Shown here: in pieces, positions 11,618 through 23,270 of the stretch
Layout of the letters: every line of letters begins with the position of its first letter
Numbering within the stretch: the stretch's first letter is position 1
From: Ricordea florida
Taxonomy: Eukaryota; Cnidaria; Anthozoa; Corallimorpharia; Ricordeidae
Assembly (NCBI GenBank): GCA_949710005.1
Contig: OX453281.1
Coordinates: 23,212,561-23,276,560, forward strand
Length of the DNA: 64,000 bases
Direction of reading: 5' to 3'
The notes under the pieces: model-generated
Seen by the model: only the letters and a program-made list of their open reading frames with translations
Told to the model about the DNA's origin: nothing
Databases searched by the model: none
Made by a program: the position numbers and the translations under genes

Positions 11618-11700
11618 GTTTTTATAACACAGTGCCAGGCACTGGACGTTTGTGAGGGTCGGATCACTTCCCGTGATCTGAGACGTCCACAACTGAGTGG
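11049..11700 (-). mobile_element. LINE fragment: C-terminal domain of a non-LTR retrotransposon
   Basis: The minus-strand frame 11692-11129 (187 codons) contains KILWDFTIQCDRKIEARRPD, then VVVIDVAIPGD, KVEKYQLLKDEIAKVW and VVPVVIGALGAV. This block is common at the C-terminus of non-LTR retrotransposon proteins in marine invertebrates. The PD...D...K layout suggests a restriction-like endonuclease, as in R2/NeSL-type LINEs, but this is uncertain. An (AAT)n run at 11548-11618 lies in frame and reads as polyasparagine, replacing the expected upstream sequence. No reverse transcriptase domain remains. Confidence 0.6.
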
Positions 11701-12008
11701 AAAGTCGAGATCCAGAGGGTAATTTCAGAGATAGATAGATAGTTTAATAACGTAAAACATCGCAGCCAATAAACACGGCTGAATTGCGTATTACAATAAA
11801 TAATAATTCATAATTTAAAATACATACAATATGATAAAATACAATAAAAAGTTCATGTCCTAAAAATTGATACTAGAAGACATTATGAAGGTGTTTTTAA
11901 AGCGATTGGTCTTCCACTTCGGGATGGCAAAGTAACTACGTTGTCTTAGGTTATAGTTAGTTTCTTTAATACTTGGTAGCAGTCCATTAAGCTTGTGATC
12001 TTTGGTGT

Positions 12009-12323
12009 TTACGATCTACTCCACATTAGCTTTATCCCTCTAGGAATCAAGCACTTTTCGTATGATTCTTGCTGTACCGAGGAGATCGAGGCAAGCTTTC
12101 TGCAGCATGTCAAACTTAACGAGGGCATTAGATCTAGAGCGTTGAGCCCTGTTACAAGGCCTGTTGGTACTGTACCAAGGGCTCCGATGACAATTGGCAG
12201 TATTTGGACTTCTCGACACTTTTGTTTCGGTTCTTTATCTCTGCTGTTTTTTTGTTTATGGATTCTTTCATTCCATGGAGAACAAACATCCACTAAGTTG
12301 TCACTTTTCGTTATCGTTTTCAC
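12009..12323 (-). mobile_element. Second decayed LINE C-terminal fragment
   Basis: The minus-strand frame carries REVQILPIVIGALGTVPTGL, equivalent to VIVVPVVIGALGAV in the fragment about 0.9 kb away. The surrounding sequence is strongly diverged. It is an independent, older copy of the same or a related LINE family on the same strand. Confidence 0.5.
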
Positions 12324-12791
12324 GTTATGTGCATCCGTTAATGCTTATTTTTTTAAATTGTTTTCAGTCGAACCGCTATGATAATCGCAATTCTCAAGTC
12401 GCTATCGTAATTCGCAACCTCAAGCCACAAATCGTAAGTTGTCATCGCAAGTCCTTAACAAGAAGTTATATTAAAGTCAAAGTTGCAAGTAGAAACATGG
12501 CGTGTTCGATGTTGTTTGAGTCAAATTCTACAGACATAAAACAATTATCTCACAAAGGAGGGAGGGGGGTTGGGGGGTTTACAGTCACCCTAGGACCCAA
12601 CTGCTTCACCCCTGCGAAGCTGTCATTTTGACTTCAACGCACGTCCTTGTTCACCTACCCCAATGAAAAAAGCCATCAAACTGGAGTTGCCAAACACCGC
12701 AAATAAAGGTGGTAAATTTAATTCTACTAGTAATCCATCCTGAGAATTTGGACAACGCCATTTTGTACAGTGAGCCACTGTTAAGTTTATA
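12324..12791. other. Spacer with low-complexity sequence
   Basis: Contains a G-rich run near 12555-12580 and repeated TCGCAA-type words at 12380-12450. No gene is recognised. Confidence 0.4.
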
Positions 12792-13072
12792 CAACAAGAA
12801 GACGCCTGAAGGCGTTTACGCAGGATGTGTTGGTTTAAAATTGCTGACGCTGTATGTTTATTTGCTGATTGTGCGATCATGGATATCCATGGTGCAATCC
12901 AACCTGACTAGCACGTGATTCGAAGTTACAGCCAATAAGAATCACACAATTTTTTCGGGACGGGCTCGGGATACGGGAAAGTTAAAAAAACAAGGCAATT
13001 TTTGACTCCCAAGACGACGAAAGGAATGGGCTACCGAATTTTATACGCTGGCTGATTACGTCATCCCGCGTA
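12792..13072. repeat. 280-bp dispersed element, copy 1
   Basis: This segment matches 41361-41640 in reverse complement over its whole length. Its ends resemble ACGCGGGATG and CATCCCGCGT, a short terminal inverted repeat. One side continues into a shared AAGACGCCTGAAGGCG block. Non-coding, MITE-like. Confidence 0.7.
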
Positions 13073-13773
13073 AAAGGCTAAGCGTGCATCGGCTGGCCGA
13101 AGTCTCCCTCCCTTTCCCCAACGATCGCCGGCCATGCGGTAATAAAAGGCCTAGGAATAATTCATGTTCGCCGTAAAATTCGTGACTCTCTGTTTCCAGC
13201 AAGATTTAATTTCGTTTTTGTTCAAGGCTAATTAGAACTTTCAGCCTCTTGTATGCACATACAAAACTGTTTTTGCACTAACTAATAAATTATCGTACTT
13301 TAGATCAAAGATACCATGCTTTTTAAATTAACTTATATTAACCTACATCACCTGAGCAATTCCTTCCTTTGTGTCAGTGATTATCTTTCTTCTATCAACT
13401 CAAATAACAATCAATACAAAACACACTGTTGTCTCTTGTTGACCGTGTTTGTGCAGTCGTGCAGTTTACACATAAAATCTTCTTTTGTAGGTTGGAGTTT
13501 ATTTCTCGATAGAAAAAAAAAACCCGGTAACCCAAGCTGAAAACATTTTGCAAACATATATTCACCAATGAATGAGTTTATCCTAACCGCGAGCCTGATA
13601 TACAGAGCGTTGGTCGTCTCAATTTCTCTGATTAAGTTCCCTGTCATTATTAATCCCACGGAACAGGCGATACCAAAGACCCGGCGCAGCTCTTGATCGC
13701 TGACCCGAAGTGACCTTAAAGTTACTGATACTATTTCGCGGGAAATCCCTCGATTATGAGTTCAGTATGATGG

Positions 13774-14136
13774 TTAGGTTTTGCTTTGTCGCGAAACCAT
13801 TACCTCACTCTTGCTTTGTTCGCACTTTGTTAACTCGTTTTGTTTAGCGTACAAGCCCCCTCTTTTATCTTCAACTGGTGTCGTGGCGTCGCGAAAACAT
13901 CCGCCTACTTCTTTTTGAGAGCTGCTCGGCTTTGTTGAGTGTTTGGACAACGAAGGGCAGAGTTTCGCAAACAGAAGTGACTGCAAAGTGCATTTCCTCT
14001 TGAATGCCCAGTCCTTATCAAAGACAAGTTCATTGTCTGACTTGCTTTCCGACAGTCGGGATATTTCTTTATTGCTGGTCGATTCGTCTCCAAAGCTTTC
14101 GTCGTTTGTGGAGCCACTCTCTTCGCCAGCGTGCAT
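13774..14136 (-). CDS. Small unknown protein A (paralogue of 17747-18100)
   Basis: I do not recognise this 120-residue protein. It begins MHAGEESGSTNDES, is rich in Ser/Glu/Asp, and then has the block NELVFDKDWAFKRKCTLQSL. The gene at 17747-18100 has NELVFDLDWASKRRYSLSSL at the same place, a similar acidic N-terminus and a similar basic C-terminus. The ATG at 14136 was chosen because it aligns with the paralogue's start; the frame is open further upstream (to 14277). No signal peptide or membrane segment is seen. Conservation between two separated copies with similar length supports a real gene. Function unknown; a short linear-motif protein is one possibility. Confidence 0.6.
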   Translation of the reverse strand: MHAGEESGSTNDESFGDESTSNKEISRLSESKSDNELVFDKDWAFKRKCTLQSLLFAKLCPSLSKHSTKPSSSQKEVGGCFRDATTPVEDKRGGLYAKQNELTKCEQSKSEVMVSRQSKT

Positions 14137-15978
14137 TACAACCGAAGCAAACACAAAGTTTCTTCGTAAATGATCATCGTGGTTCGTGAGCTGGGATTCT
14201 TTTACGATCACGCAAACTCTTGCTGCTGCTATCGCGAAAAATAAGTCATAACAACAACATTGGAAAGCGTGATGCAAATACGTGATAATTTACATAACAA
14301 CGGATGTCGTTTTGTTCTCGAAAATTCGCTCCATCCCCTTCGTCTATGGTTGTTACTTAGCTACGAGCTCCTATGATTTAAGAACGAAGCTCGCCGGGGA
14401 ACCCTTAGTGCTGTCAGTTTTTCCGATAAAATTAAGTTTCTTGGTCTGTTAATCTTCATTCATGACAAAAAATGCTCCCTACGAAGAAAATTGAGTTTTT
14501 ACCTTTCGTACAAGCGAGCAGACAATTATCGATTCTATGTAAATTCGATTCCATTCATTTCTTTCCCAAATTGTCGCTAATATGACAATATTTATTTTAA
14601 AAGCAGGCGAAAAACGACTTATCGTTTACTGAAGTTCCTCTAAGGTTCAATAAGATTTTTATTACCAAGCGATAATTTCCCGCTGCCATAATGCTACAAA
14701 TATTGACCATGAGGGTGATGATCATTCTTTAACACTTTTACTCCCCATTGTGATCAATCTCCTCTTCATAATATCCATACGTTGTCAAGCAAACAGGTTA
14801 TGAGAGTAAACATAATCATCAACATAAGGCTATGAAATTGATTTAACTTCAAATTCTCCAAACTGGCATCATTTTCTCTTGCTGGCGTCAACTAAAGAAA
14901 GTGTATAACACTAGCGAGGGAGAATTACTTCGCAGATCTCTCTACTCGAGAGACGTCTGAATCACCCTATGGGGTAGGATTTTGATTCGGTTTTGATTTT
15001 GATTTTGATTCGGTTTTTTGATTCCACGTTTAATTATTATTTCAAACAAATATATACAGGTAATTTACACAACCCGCGTATAGCAACAGCTAATCTTGGC
15101 GGGTATTAGTAATGACAAAAATTGAGTTAAATTAAAAATTTACAATATTACTATAACATCGGCACTACAATGTGAAAACGAAAACGAAAACACATAGCTA
15201 TAAGGCACAATAATTAGCAGTAAACAAAAATTAAGTATTAGAGCTAAAAGACTACAATATTGCTACAATTACACTACAATATAAGACGAAGACATACAAT
15301 ATGAAACAAAACACGTAGCAAAACATAAAGCTATAGGGTACAATAATTATTAGCATTAATTTTCAATATTAAAGAACGTCAAAGAGTTTCTCTTCGTTAT
15401 TTTCGTTTTGTTGAATTTGATTAACGTTTCCTCTATTTGTAAGGTGAGGAAATCTCGACAAATAAAAAACATAGCACACTGGGTTTTGCGTTTAAGTTAA
15501 ATCTGCTGTTTGTCTATTCGGTAGCAACAATACAACTGAGCTGTTTCAGCGCTTTTCGGAAAACCCGGCGACAACATTTCAGGCCCAAAACTGATAAAAC
15601 GCCATTTTACAAACTTTTTCTTGCAAACTGTTTTTCACGAAAAGAACTTCTTCTCGTAACAACAGTTTAAAAGACTGAGTCTGACTTTCTGACAAAATTT
15701 TTATGGGCGCAAACTTTTCTGCCTCCAAGCTCACGTAGTTAAGAGAATTGCTAAAATGCGAAGAACGTATTCAGCAATTTTCGTCTTATCAGATATCATT
15801 AACTAAGCCTTCAGGGAGACGACTTGCGTCAGTTCGCTCAGGGTTTTACGTGCAGCAAGTCAAAAATCAGAATTTGTGAAAGATACATTATTCAGAACTG
15901 TCACAGGTAAACCCGAATAAAGCAAGTCCAAGTTCAGTCCCAATACTGAGGAGAAGAACCTAAAACCTTCCAGTTGCT
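14137..15978. other. Spacer between the two small paralogues, left part
   Basis: AT-rich, with a GATTTT/GATTCG simple run near 14980-15020. Two related segments (AAACACATAGCTATAAGGCA near 15188 and AAACATAAAGCTATAGGGTA near 15321) suggest an old local duplication. No gene is seen. Confidence 0.4.
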
Positions 15979-16155
15979 AGCCTATGCCAGGCTCCCGGAT
16001 CGTGGGCACGATTGAAAAGCGGGAGAGAGAGAGCGCAAATCGGTGGGTCAGTCTGTCCCCGCTTCTTTTCCTTCCCAGACTCCCGCTGATTTTCGCTTGA
16101 CCTCGCTCACTCGCTGTTTCGATCGTGCCCACGAACCGAGAACCTGTCACAGGCT
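15979..16155. repeat. Foldback element, about 177 bp
   Basis: The left edge AGCCTATGCCAGGCTCCCGG is followed by ATCGTGGGCACGAT. The right side mirrors it with ATCGTGCCCACGAA and ends AGGTTCTCGG/AGCCTGTGAC in reverse complement. The arms are about 34 bp and imperfect. A reversed tRNA-like SINE remnant (GAGCGGTAGAGCGTCCGAAC on -) follows near 16157-16205. Confidence 0.6.
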
Positions 16156-16575
16156 ATCCATTCACTAGTTCGGACGCTCTACCGCTCATGGGCTATAGGA
16201 GGCCGTCGTGGGAAAACGTCATCATGATTCTGAACAAGGGAGTTCTTGGCTCAAACATCCTGCATTCTGCTAGCATTGGTTCTCAAACTTAAGTGTGAAG
16301 CTTTGCACCTGAAAACGCGTCATGAAAGTTTTTTCAGTGATTTTTTTTGAGAAATGCACGCCCTTGTTCGCCTAGAGTTCACAATTTTCTGTTACATGTG
16401 CACATGCAACAACCACAGGCTTCTCTTTTTTATCCACTTCTGGCCACAAATGCACCCAATGACAGGAATCGTAGATCGGCCAGGGAACATTTCGCCAAAT
16501 CTGCCCTTTCTGTCAAATCTTGGAAGCTTCCATGGGCTTGCTAAAGCACATTTTCAAATCTGCCAAAACCGCCCC

Positions 16576-16997
16576 CAGGCGCGGATCCAGGATTTTGAAA
16601 TGAGGGGTGAATTTTTGTAATAATGTAATAGAACCAAAGCCTCAGTGGTTGAGGTGTTTGAGGTCTAGGCATCAGCATGATTGATTTCCGATGAATAGTT
16701 AACATTTTCGAATTTTAGGCGAACGCAAATGCCAGTTATATTATTTTAGATTTGTAAACTCATTTGCGGATTTCTAAACCGGGACGACTAATTTCTTTCA
16801 AAATGAATAAATTGATTGGTAGAACCGGTCATCGCTTATGCACATTCTCCACCTAAATCAGAGAGATCAGAGAAATCAAATATTATTTCAATATTTGAGG
16901 GATAAGAATAAAAAGAAAGAAGGGCGCTCAGAAAAAAAGGGAGGGGGGGGTGGGGGGTGAAAATTCACCCATTTCACCTACCCTGGATCCGCCCTTG
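16576..16997. mobile_element. hAT-like MITE, about 420 bp
   Basis: The ends CAGGCGCGGATCCAGG and CCTGGATCCGCCCTTG are near-perfect inverted repeats. The similarity continues inward (GAAATGAGGGGTG against CACCCATTTCA). The CAGG...CCTG type of terminus suggests hAT. I could not confirm an 8-bp target duplication. Confidence 0.6.
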
Positions 16998-17746
16998 AAC
17001 CCCTGGCGGAATTTAGTCAATTCTGGGATCGGCAATTTTTTCCTTCTTCTTCTTCTCTCGTAGCTTTGTCGACCCAGGGAAAAAGTATTTCTTGGGAAAT
17101 GCCAGTCTTTACAGCCTAACTGTGAACCGTAGGTCCGAAAGAACGAAATAACAGCCACTCCCACTGACAAGGGTCACTGACCTGTTTTCAAATTGTTTAT
17201 TAATTCTTGGCAAAATATGGACAGCCAGCATTTAATGGTAAACTAGAAGCTCGCCAGGCGGGGTGTAAAGCGAGGGCTGTTAGAACATTGTTGTCATCAC
17301 GGTTTTTGTCTACCACGACATATTATGTAGCGGATACAATGCATCAATAGAATTTTCTACTTTTCATGGTACAATAAAATATATTATATTCTCTTTCGAG
17401 CCCTCTACTGCAAAGCGTTTCTGTCCGTAAATTAAAAAAGATGAAAGTTGAGTGTTTTATGTCCTTGTCTGGGCGCCCTGCAATCATTCAGTTCGTCTTC
17501 TGACAGCCTGACTCTGAGGCAAACTTTTCCCTCTGTTCTGTATTGTTCCGTGACTTTCTTAAGATCTTTCTAGATGTCTTTTTCTCTAGCTCTTTACAAA
17601 ATGCATCTTCTATAGGCATTTGTATCGCAATTTGACAGACACTTTAATTTCAGTTATTCTGTTCTCCTAGTTACAGGACAAACCAGAGTGTCGACTTGAA
17701 GTATACGACGTTTCGTAAAGAGATTTGGCGGCCATGTAAGTTGTGC

Positions 17747-18100
17747 TCACTGGGGCTTGACCGAAAGTTTTTCTTGAAACAAGAACCAGTCACGCGCTGA
17801 CCCTCCAAAATTACCTTTTCTCTGTTTTCTGCTTCCAAAGATGACGTTGTAACACCTTAACTTCTCACGGACCTTGTACTTTTCATTCTGTCCTCCAAAC
17901 GGAAATAGAAATCGTGAATAAATAAGCGAGGATAAACTATATCTTCTTTTGGACGCCCAATCTAGATCAAAAACGAGTTCGTTCTCCTCCGTTGAATAAA
18001 CTTGTCGAATTTCTTGATGATTTAAATCGTGCATTGATGAAGTTGAATAACCGCTGTTTTCGGACTCATCATCGGTGAAACATTCTTCGTACTCATTCAT
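17747..18100 (-). CDS. Small unknown protein B (paralogue of 13774-14136)
   Basis: A 117-residue protein I do not recognise. It starts MNEYEECFTDDESENSGYST in a good context (CAACAATGA) and has an acidic, serine-rich first third. A conserved block NELVFDLDWASKRRYSLSSL lies near residues 41-60, with a basic C-terminus. The block and overall layout are shared with the gene at 13774-14136 on the same strand about 3.6 kb away, so the two look like a tandem duplication. No signal peptide or membrane segment. Function unknown; probably lineage-specific. Confidence 0.62.
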   Translation of the reverse strand: MNEYEECFTDDESENSGYSTSSMHDLNHQEIRQVYSTEENELVFDLDWASKRRYSLSSLIYSRFLFPFGGQNEKYKVREKLRCYNVIFGSRKQRKGNFGGSARDWFLFQEKLSVKPQ

Positions 18101-19902
18101 TGTTGCGATTTTCGTGAGGTTCTTCGTTTTCTTGTCTTTGTTACAGGTCGAAGAAGACCAACGCGTCTGTCTCTGAAAACATTTAAATGAGCTGTCTACT
18201 GTTTGAATGAATTGGAAATATGAATAGATGCCCCGCGCTCGTTAGCTGACCATAGAAGGGAAATATTGGCAAGAGCCGCCTCTTTGTGAGGTTGCCAGAA
18301 CATACCAGAACGCTGAGTCGGTTAAACCGCTTCTTAATTATGCCACTATAAATAACTGTACTCTTTTAGTGCGAGTAGGAATTTAGTTTAAGAATCTTCT
18401 CGAGGTTCCAAAAAAGCTTTTTCAAGACAGTGTTTAAAAAGCTCTATTGAAGCTCTAATGACAAATTTGTTTTGACTCTAACCGGCACTCGACGGTAACT
18501 TTAATGATAGCGAATCGTGTTAATTAAATTGCAATTATTTGCGGTCCTTCTACGCGTTCATGTAAAAGAACCGAAAACTCTTTAAACTGCCGAAGTAAAC
18601 TCAATCATTTTGGTAGCCTCGGGATCCTAAATTACTGGTTATTTTTTTTGTGTAAATGACCTTGAATGATTCACCGCCCACATCAACGGGTCACGGTATA
18701 GTCTCGAGTACTACGCGTGAAAAAAAAAGTCCAAGGAAACATTGGGATTTTGAAATTTAAGGGCCTCACAAATGAATGGGAAATTTCTATAAAAAAATGC
18801 ATGGTTCCGCTCTTGTGATTGCCAATAGTTTCGTGTGCAGAACATCTTTGTTCGCAAAATATCCAGTTTTTGCGTACAAAAATATCTTGAAAAGTTACGG
18901 CGGGTCTTGATTTCAAAAAACGCACGCTTGCGAACCGAACTCTCAAATGTGATTTTTCATATTACTTTGTATTTACTTTAAATGATAAAATTAAGACTGG
19001 AAGCATTGTTGTACTAATTTCCCGTCGGAATAGGTTTTCTTAAATTTCGGATTCCTTTTTGCGTTCTAGGACGTCTCTACTATCTCGGTCGCAAAACACA
19101 AAAAAGTGTTTAGATTCAGTATCCTGTTATCTCAACTTTACGATTATATATAAAACTTATTAGTCGTCAAAATATCTTTTCTCCTTTTCAAATGAATATA
19201 AAACGATTTTGGACAGGTTGAGGGTTCGAGGGAAGAATATCGATCGGTTTTCATTTTTTGCTTTCAATGGGAAATCAAATAGTCGTTGGTCGGCTCATTT
19301 GTGAGGAAATTTTAAGAGTTTCTGCTTTTATTTTGCGGAAAGCGCGAAAAGACCGACTGAGAATGCTCGTCACGGGAGGTGGATTGAGAAAGAAAGGCTA
19401 CGTTTCTGACACACCACGACCTTTAATTATTGTAAATTGATCATGATTGCAACATGCAGGTTCAAACATTGGAAGCTTTAACCGGCGGCTGTACTAATCC
19501 TCAAACCGCATCCTCAACATGCATCTTCTCTTTACAACAACTTGCAAAGTAAACAGGTGTGGAGATTTAAGAGCTTTATCTGATTTATGATACAGATCTA
19601 TCTACTCCAAAATCCTATATGGCAAATTTCAAACATATGCAAATGTATGACACTATCTAAGTAGAATAGCTCTTCAGTTTTGATGCTGATAAAATGATTG
19701 TATTTGCGCCAATGAATTGATGTTTCCAAAAGCTTATTCCTTTCAGCAACCTTTGAAGTGCAATTTTGACCGTGCAGAAGGCAGCTTATTTTAGTGTGTG
19801 TAATCACAAATAAACAACAAATTTAAATTAACTCTAAGGACGTTTGTTTCCGCGGTCTTTGGAGCTCAAACACCAATCCTCACTTTATAGTGGAACATGA
19901 AA
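18101..19902. other. Spacer, no gene seen
   Basis: AT-rich sequence, with short open frames that show no family features. No clear repeat boundary was found by eye. Confidence 0.4.
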
Positions 19903-19904
19903 TA

Positions 19905-20964
19905 CAGTAAAAACCCGCATACAAGAACATGTGGATTAAGAACACCCAGGCTGAAATTTGGTAAAAAAGGAGCATATATATAAGAACACATTCAGCCTGA
20001 AAATTGAAAATTGTTCTTATATATAAAAACTCTTCCCTTTTCAGTTTGATAGAACAGTGTCTGTAGCTTTACTGTGGTATTGCACTCAGATCTCTGTATA
20101 AAATGCTAGTAATTTCACTTGCTGTGTATAACAAATGTACAACAGCTGTATTTGGATTTAAAAGTCTTATAATTACATGAAAAATATGCAAATGAAATGT
20201 CACCATTTGTCAAAGTGTCAGTGAGTGACATCCTTTATTTTCAACAGACAGGGCAATGATAAGGAGAAAACACAAAAACATGCAATATGTATGCAGTTCT
20301 ATCGTCTTTGTTTGAGAAAACTGCCTGTTTGATAACAGCAGATGGCTCTGATGATACAAATATCTCCCCCCCCCCCCCAAGGATTGAAGGATTACAAGTT
20401 TTAAGTGTGGATTAAATACTTTATACAAAAACTACCTGGTTGATAACAGATGACTCTGATGATGCATAGATCTCATCCCAAGTGCACATTTAACAAAGTC
20501 TAATGTTGTCATTTATTTTTTTAAAATAAGGCTTCAGATTTAAAAAACTAGAGATACGTACACTTTGATTGAAATTAATTTTAATTAATATTTTTTATGA
20601 TAAAAGATTTTATTAATCAAAACCTTGTGTTACGATTCCATCTTACGGTCACGTGTTGATCACAAACGACAAAGTCCACGTGACCAAGCCTCCATAGTTC
20701 TAATCCCTGAGGAAGACTAGCGGATGCCAGTCGAAAGCTCGATTGTGCAATTTATTTTCTAATGTTGTGTGTCTCAAGTTTAATTTTCTCTCAAAGTTAG
20801 GTATTTCATCATAGTTAGTAAATCCCTTAGAGTTTTCTTAGAAGTAAAAAATTAAGAACACTTAAGAACACTTTCAGGCTGATTTCACCTAAAATACCCG
20901 ATATATAAGACCCCAATCAGCCTGAACCCCGAAAATGGGTGTTTTTGTATGCGGGTTTTTACTG
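19905..20964. mobile_element. Non-autonomous pogo/Tc1-like DNA transposon, 1.06 kb
   Basis: The left end CAGTAAAAACCCGCATACAA and the right end (reverse complement) are identical over 20 bp and match 25 of the first 26. Both ends are flanked by TA (19903-19904 and 20965-20966), the Tc1/mariner target duplication. CAGT termini suggest the pogo/Tigger branch. Subterminal blocks containing CAGCCTGAA are repeated inside both ends. No transposase frame is present. The centre (20640-20770) contains a Penelope-like remnant. Confidence 0.8.
20640..20770 (+). mobile_element. Penelope-like remnant with hammerhead-like core, nested in the pogo-like element
   Basis: Positions 20707-20737 read CTGAGGA, a GACT...AGTC hairpin, then GAAAG. 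This follows the CUGANGA, stem II, GAAA order of a hammerhead ribozyme. It sits inside the 19905-20964 transposon. Confidence 0.5.
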
Positions 20965-21120
20965 TAGTGCAACAGACGGAGTACTGTTTAGTAGCTTTTC
21001 AAAGAATGGTCACACTGCATGGATCCACAGATGAAAAGTTAGAGCCGCACTGTATAGTAAAATAAACGGTACCACAGTACAGTACTGTTCAGTAGCTTTT
21101 GAAAGAATGATCACACTGCT

Positions 21121-21820
21121 GGAGTACCCAACGAGACTTTTTTCAAAATTTACCCGTGTTTGCCTAAATTAAAATGATCTCTTGGAGTCTGCAAATAGAT
21201 TTCTGGTTAATTATTTACGACCGTGGGAAAAAACTTATCCGCTCTTCAGAGCCAACTACGGCAACAGATTTGACATCTGCAGTTGTCAGCAAGGACTAGT
21301 CTCATCGATAGTTTTTCCTAGCCTGCAGGCTGTGGATCAGTACTTTTTCCCAGCGAGGTAGAGATCACTAGTGTAAAAAGAGGTTATTTTCCCAGCATTT
21401 TTATATTATGAGACATTTTTGTCGCCTTACGCCTAAATAATTTGTTTCCCCCGTTATTCAGCGCCAGCAAAAAGCAAAAACACAGACTGTATATACATAG
21501 TGCGTGATTGTTCGCACAAACATAACTCCTTCAAAAAAAGCAGAGAGATGAGATTCTTGTAAATCTCCTGGTGCACTGTGTGGACTAGTGTGAAATGTTT
21601 TCCGGCTGAGAGTTGAGAAAAATTTTGTGGCGTTTTGGCTGTCATGGCTCTGCAGGAATGCGATAATCGTGCTAGCAAGGGACGTTTTCAAACTCAGTCA
21701 GCCAGATATATCGAAATCGCAGAAAAGCAGCAAGAAAAACTGTTTTTGTATAAGAGTGCCAGCCAGGAATAAAACCGGTGAAGAGCGGTTATTTTTGAGG
21801 AACGGTTCGTTGGGTACTCC
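21121..21820. mobile_element. 700-bp TIR element inserted in a local direct repeat
   Basis: GGAGTACCCAACGA at 21121-21134 is mirrored by TCGTTGGGTACTCC at 21807-21820. The flanks on both sides belong to a duplicated block of about 90 bp (near 21009-21100 and 21823-21925), which contains GTACAGTACTGTTCAGTAGC-like sequence. No coding capacity. Confidence 0.6.
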
Positions 21821-21925
21821 TGACACTGCATGGTTTGATTCGCAGATGAAAAAGTCAGAACCACACTGTATAGTGAAACAAATAGTATCACAGTACAGTA
21901 CTGTACTGTTCAGTAGCTCTCCAAA

Positions 21926-23270
21926 AAAAATTATTGGAAGAGTATATAGTTTCTGAAAGATGAAATAGTCAGAAAAGGGCACAATAAAGAAGGACAAGAA
22001 TGAAGAGACGTCGTGATCGCTCTCCACGGATTTTCGCTTCTCAATAGGGAGCGATGATCGGTTTAAGACTTTTTTACTACCAGGGATGGTTTGTCCACCA
22101 AGAGTCAGTTATTAAGCAACAAACACGGAAACACCAGAAAACAATTATCGAATACAAAGACTGGGTCCCACTTGGTGCCACTCGGTCACGTGTTCTTCTT
22201 TTTCCTCTGTCGGATGTGATGTGGTCTGTACTGCTGGCTTCGGACTTGGTTGTCAATGTGTCCCCGAAACACGCTCTAACTACACTGGCTGTTTGTAAGG
22301 TACGAGTCGTACAGATGCTTTAAGAACATTGTGCCGTGTATCCGTTTTACCCGGCGTCACATAATCTTACAAAAAGATTATTCAGTCGTTGGGCCGGTTA
22401 TGAAGTTTTTTATGCCACGGCTACAATGCCTCTTTTCGCCGCTGAAAACTCAGATAATTCTGGAGAATCGTAGATCTTTCCTTTTTATCAAAGATCTAGC
22501 CTTAACTTACAAATATTGTGATTTATGCGGTATTATTGATACAGAATGTGCAACATGCTTTACAGATTTTACTTCGAAGGTTCTCAAAGAACCGATTTCA
22601 GCAGCGAGCGGTGAGTTTCCTCGGGTTTCCTCGCTACCTTCGCGAATTTAGAAGCATGCATGTTAATGAGGCAAATGTAAGCAAAATCCAAAATTGGATT
22701 TAACTTTCGCAGTAAAATCACAAAGGAACAGGTGATTGTTACCACAATACACAGACGTACATTTATCGTTGTCACTTTGCGCTCGGTTTCTAATATCTCA
22801 GATCGTTTACTGGTGCTTGAGAGAGAGGAAGTAGGCTCTAAGGGCAGTGCGTTACTTCGCATTCAAAAAGGGTACACAATATTTCCGGTTCCGGTCTTAA
22901 TTAGACGTCAACACCAATACGTCAGCGGAGATCTTTCGTAAACAATGCGTGCAATGACGTGGCGCTGCATTTGCAATCGAAACTCAGATGTTTGATGAAT
23001 ACATTATGGACAGGATCCAGTAAGGTACATGTTAGTCTGTTTGAGTCGGTCATCTTTGTTGAATTGTAGATGCACTTTTAGGAGATGCTTGCCTCGTTCC
23101 TTGGGGGAAATTTGGCTTCGTTCTGATGGAAGGAAGTCTGAAATTCTCATCAAGGACGAGGAATCCTCTCTAGTAGTGCAAGACTCCTCTTTTGCAACGT
23201 GAATTCACTTTACGGCTTTTTCGTTCGACTCGTCACTAGCTCGGTGGACCTCCTCCGGTCTGCCTACAAC
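21926..23270 (+). promoter_or_regulatory. SEC16 upstream region
   Basis: No credible gene is seen upstream of the SEC16 start. The last few hundred bases, up to the ATG at 23271, are the likely 5' UTR and promoter of SEC16. No TATA box is evident, and the transcription start cannot be fixed from sequence. Confidence 0.4.

Noticed and set aside
22054-22651. Two overlapping 90-106-codon frames upstream of SEC16
   Set aside because: No family pattern, no splice support, and composition like the surrounding non-coding DNA.
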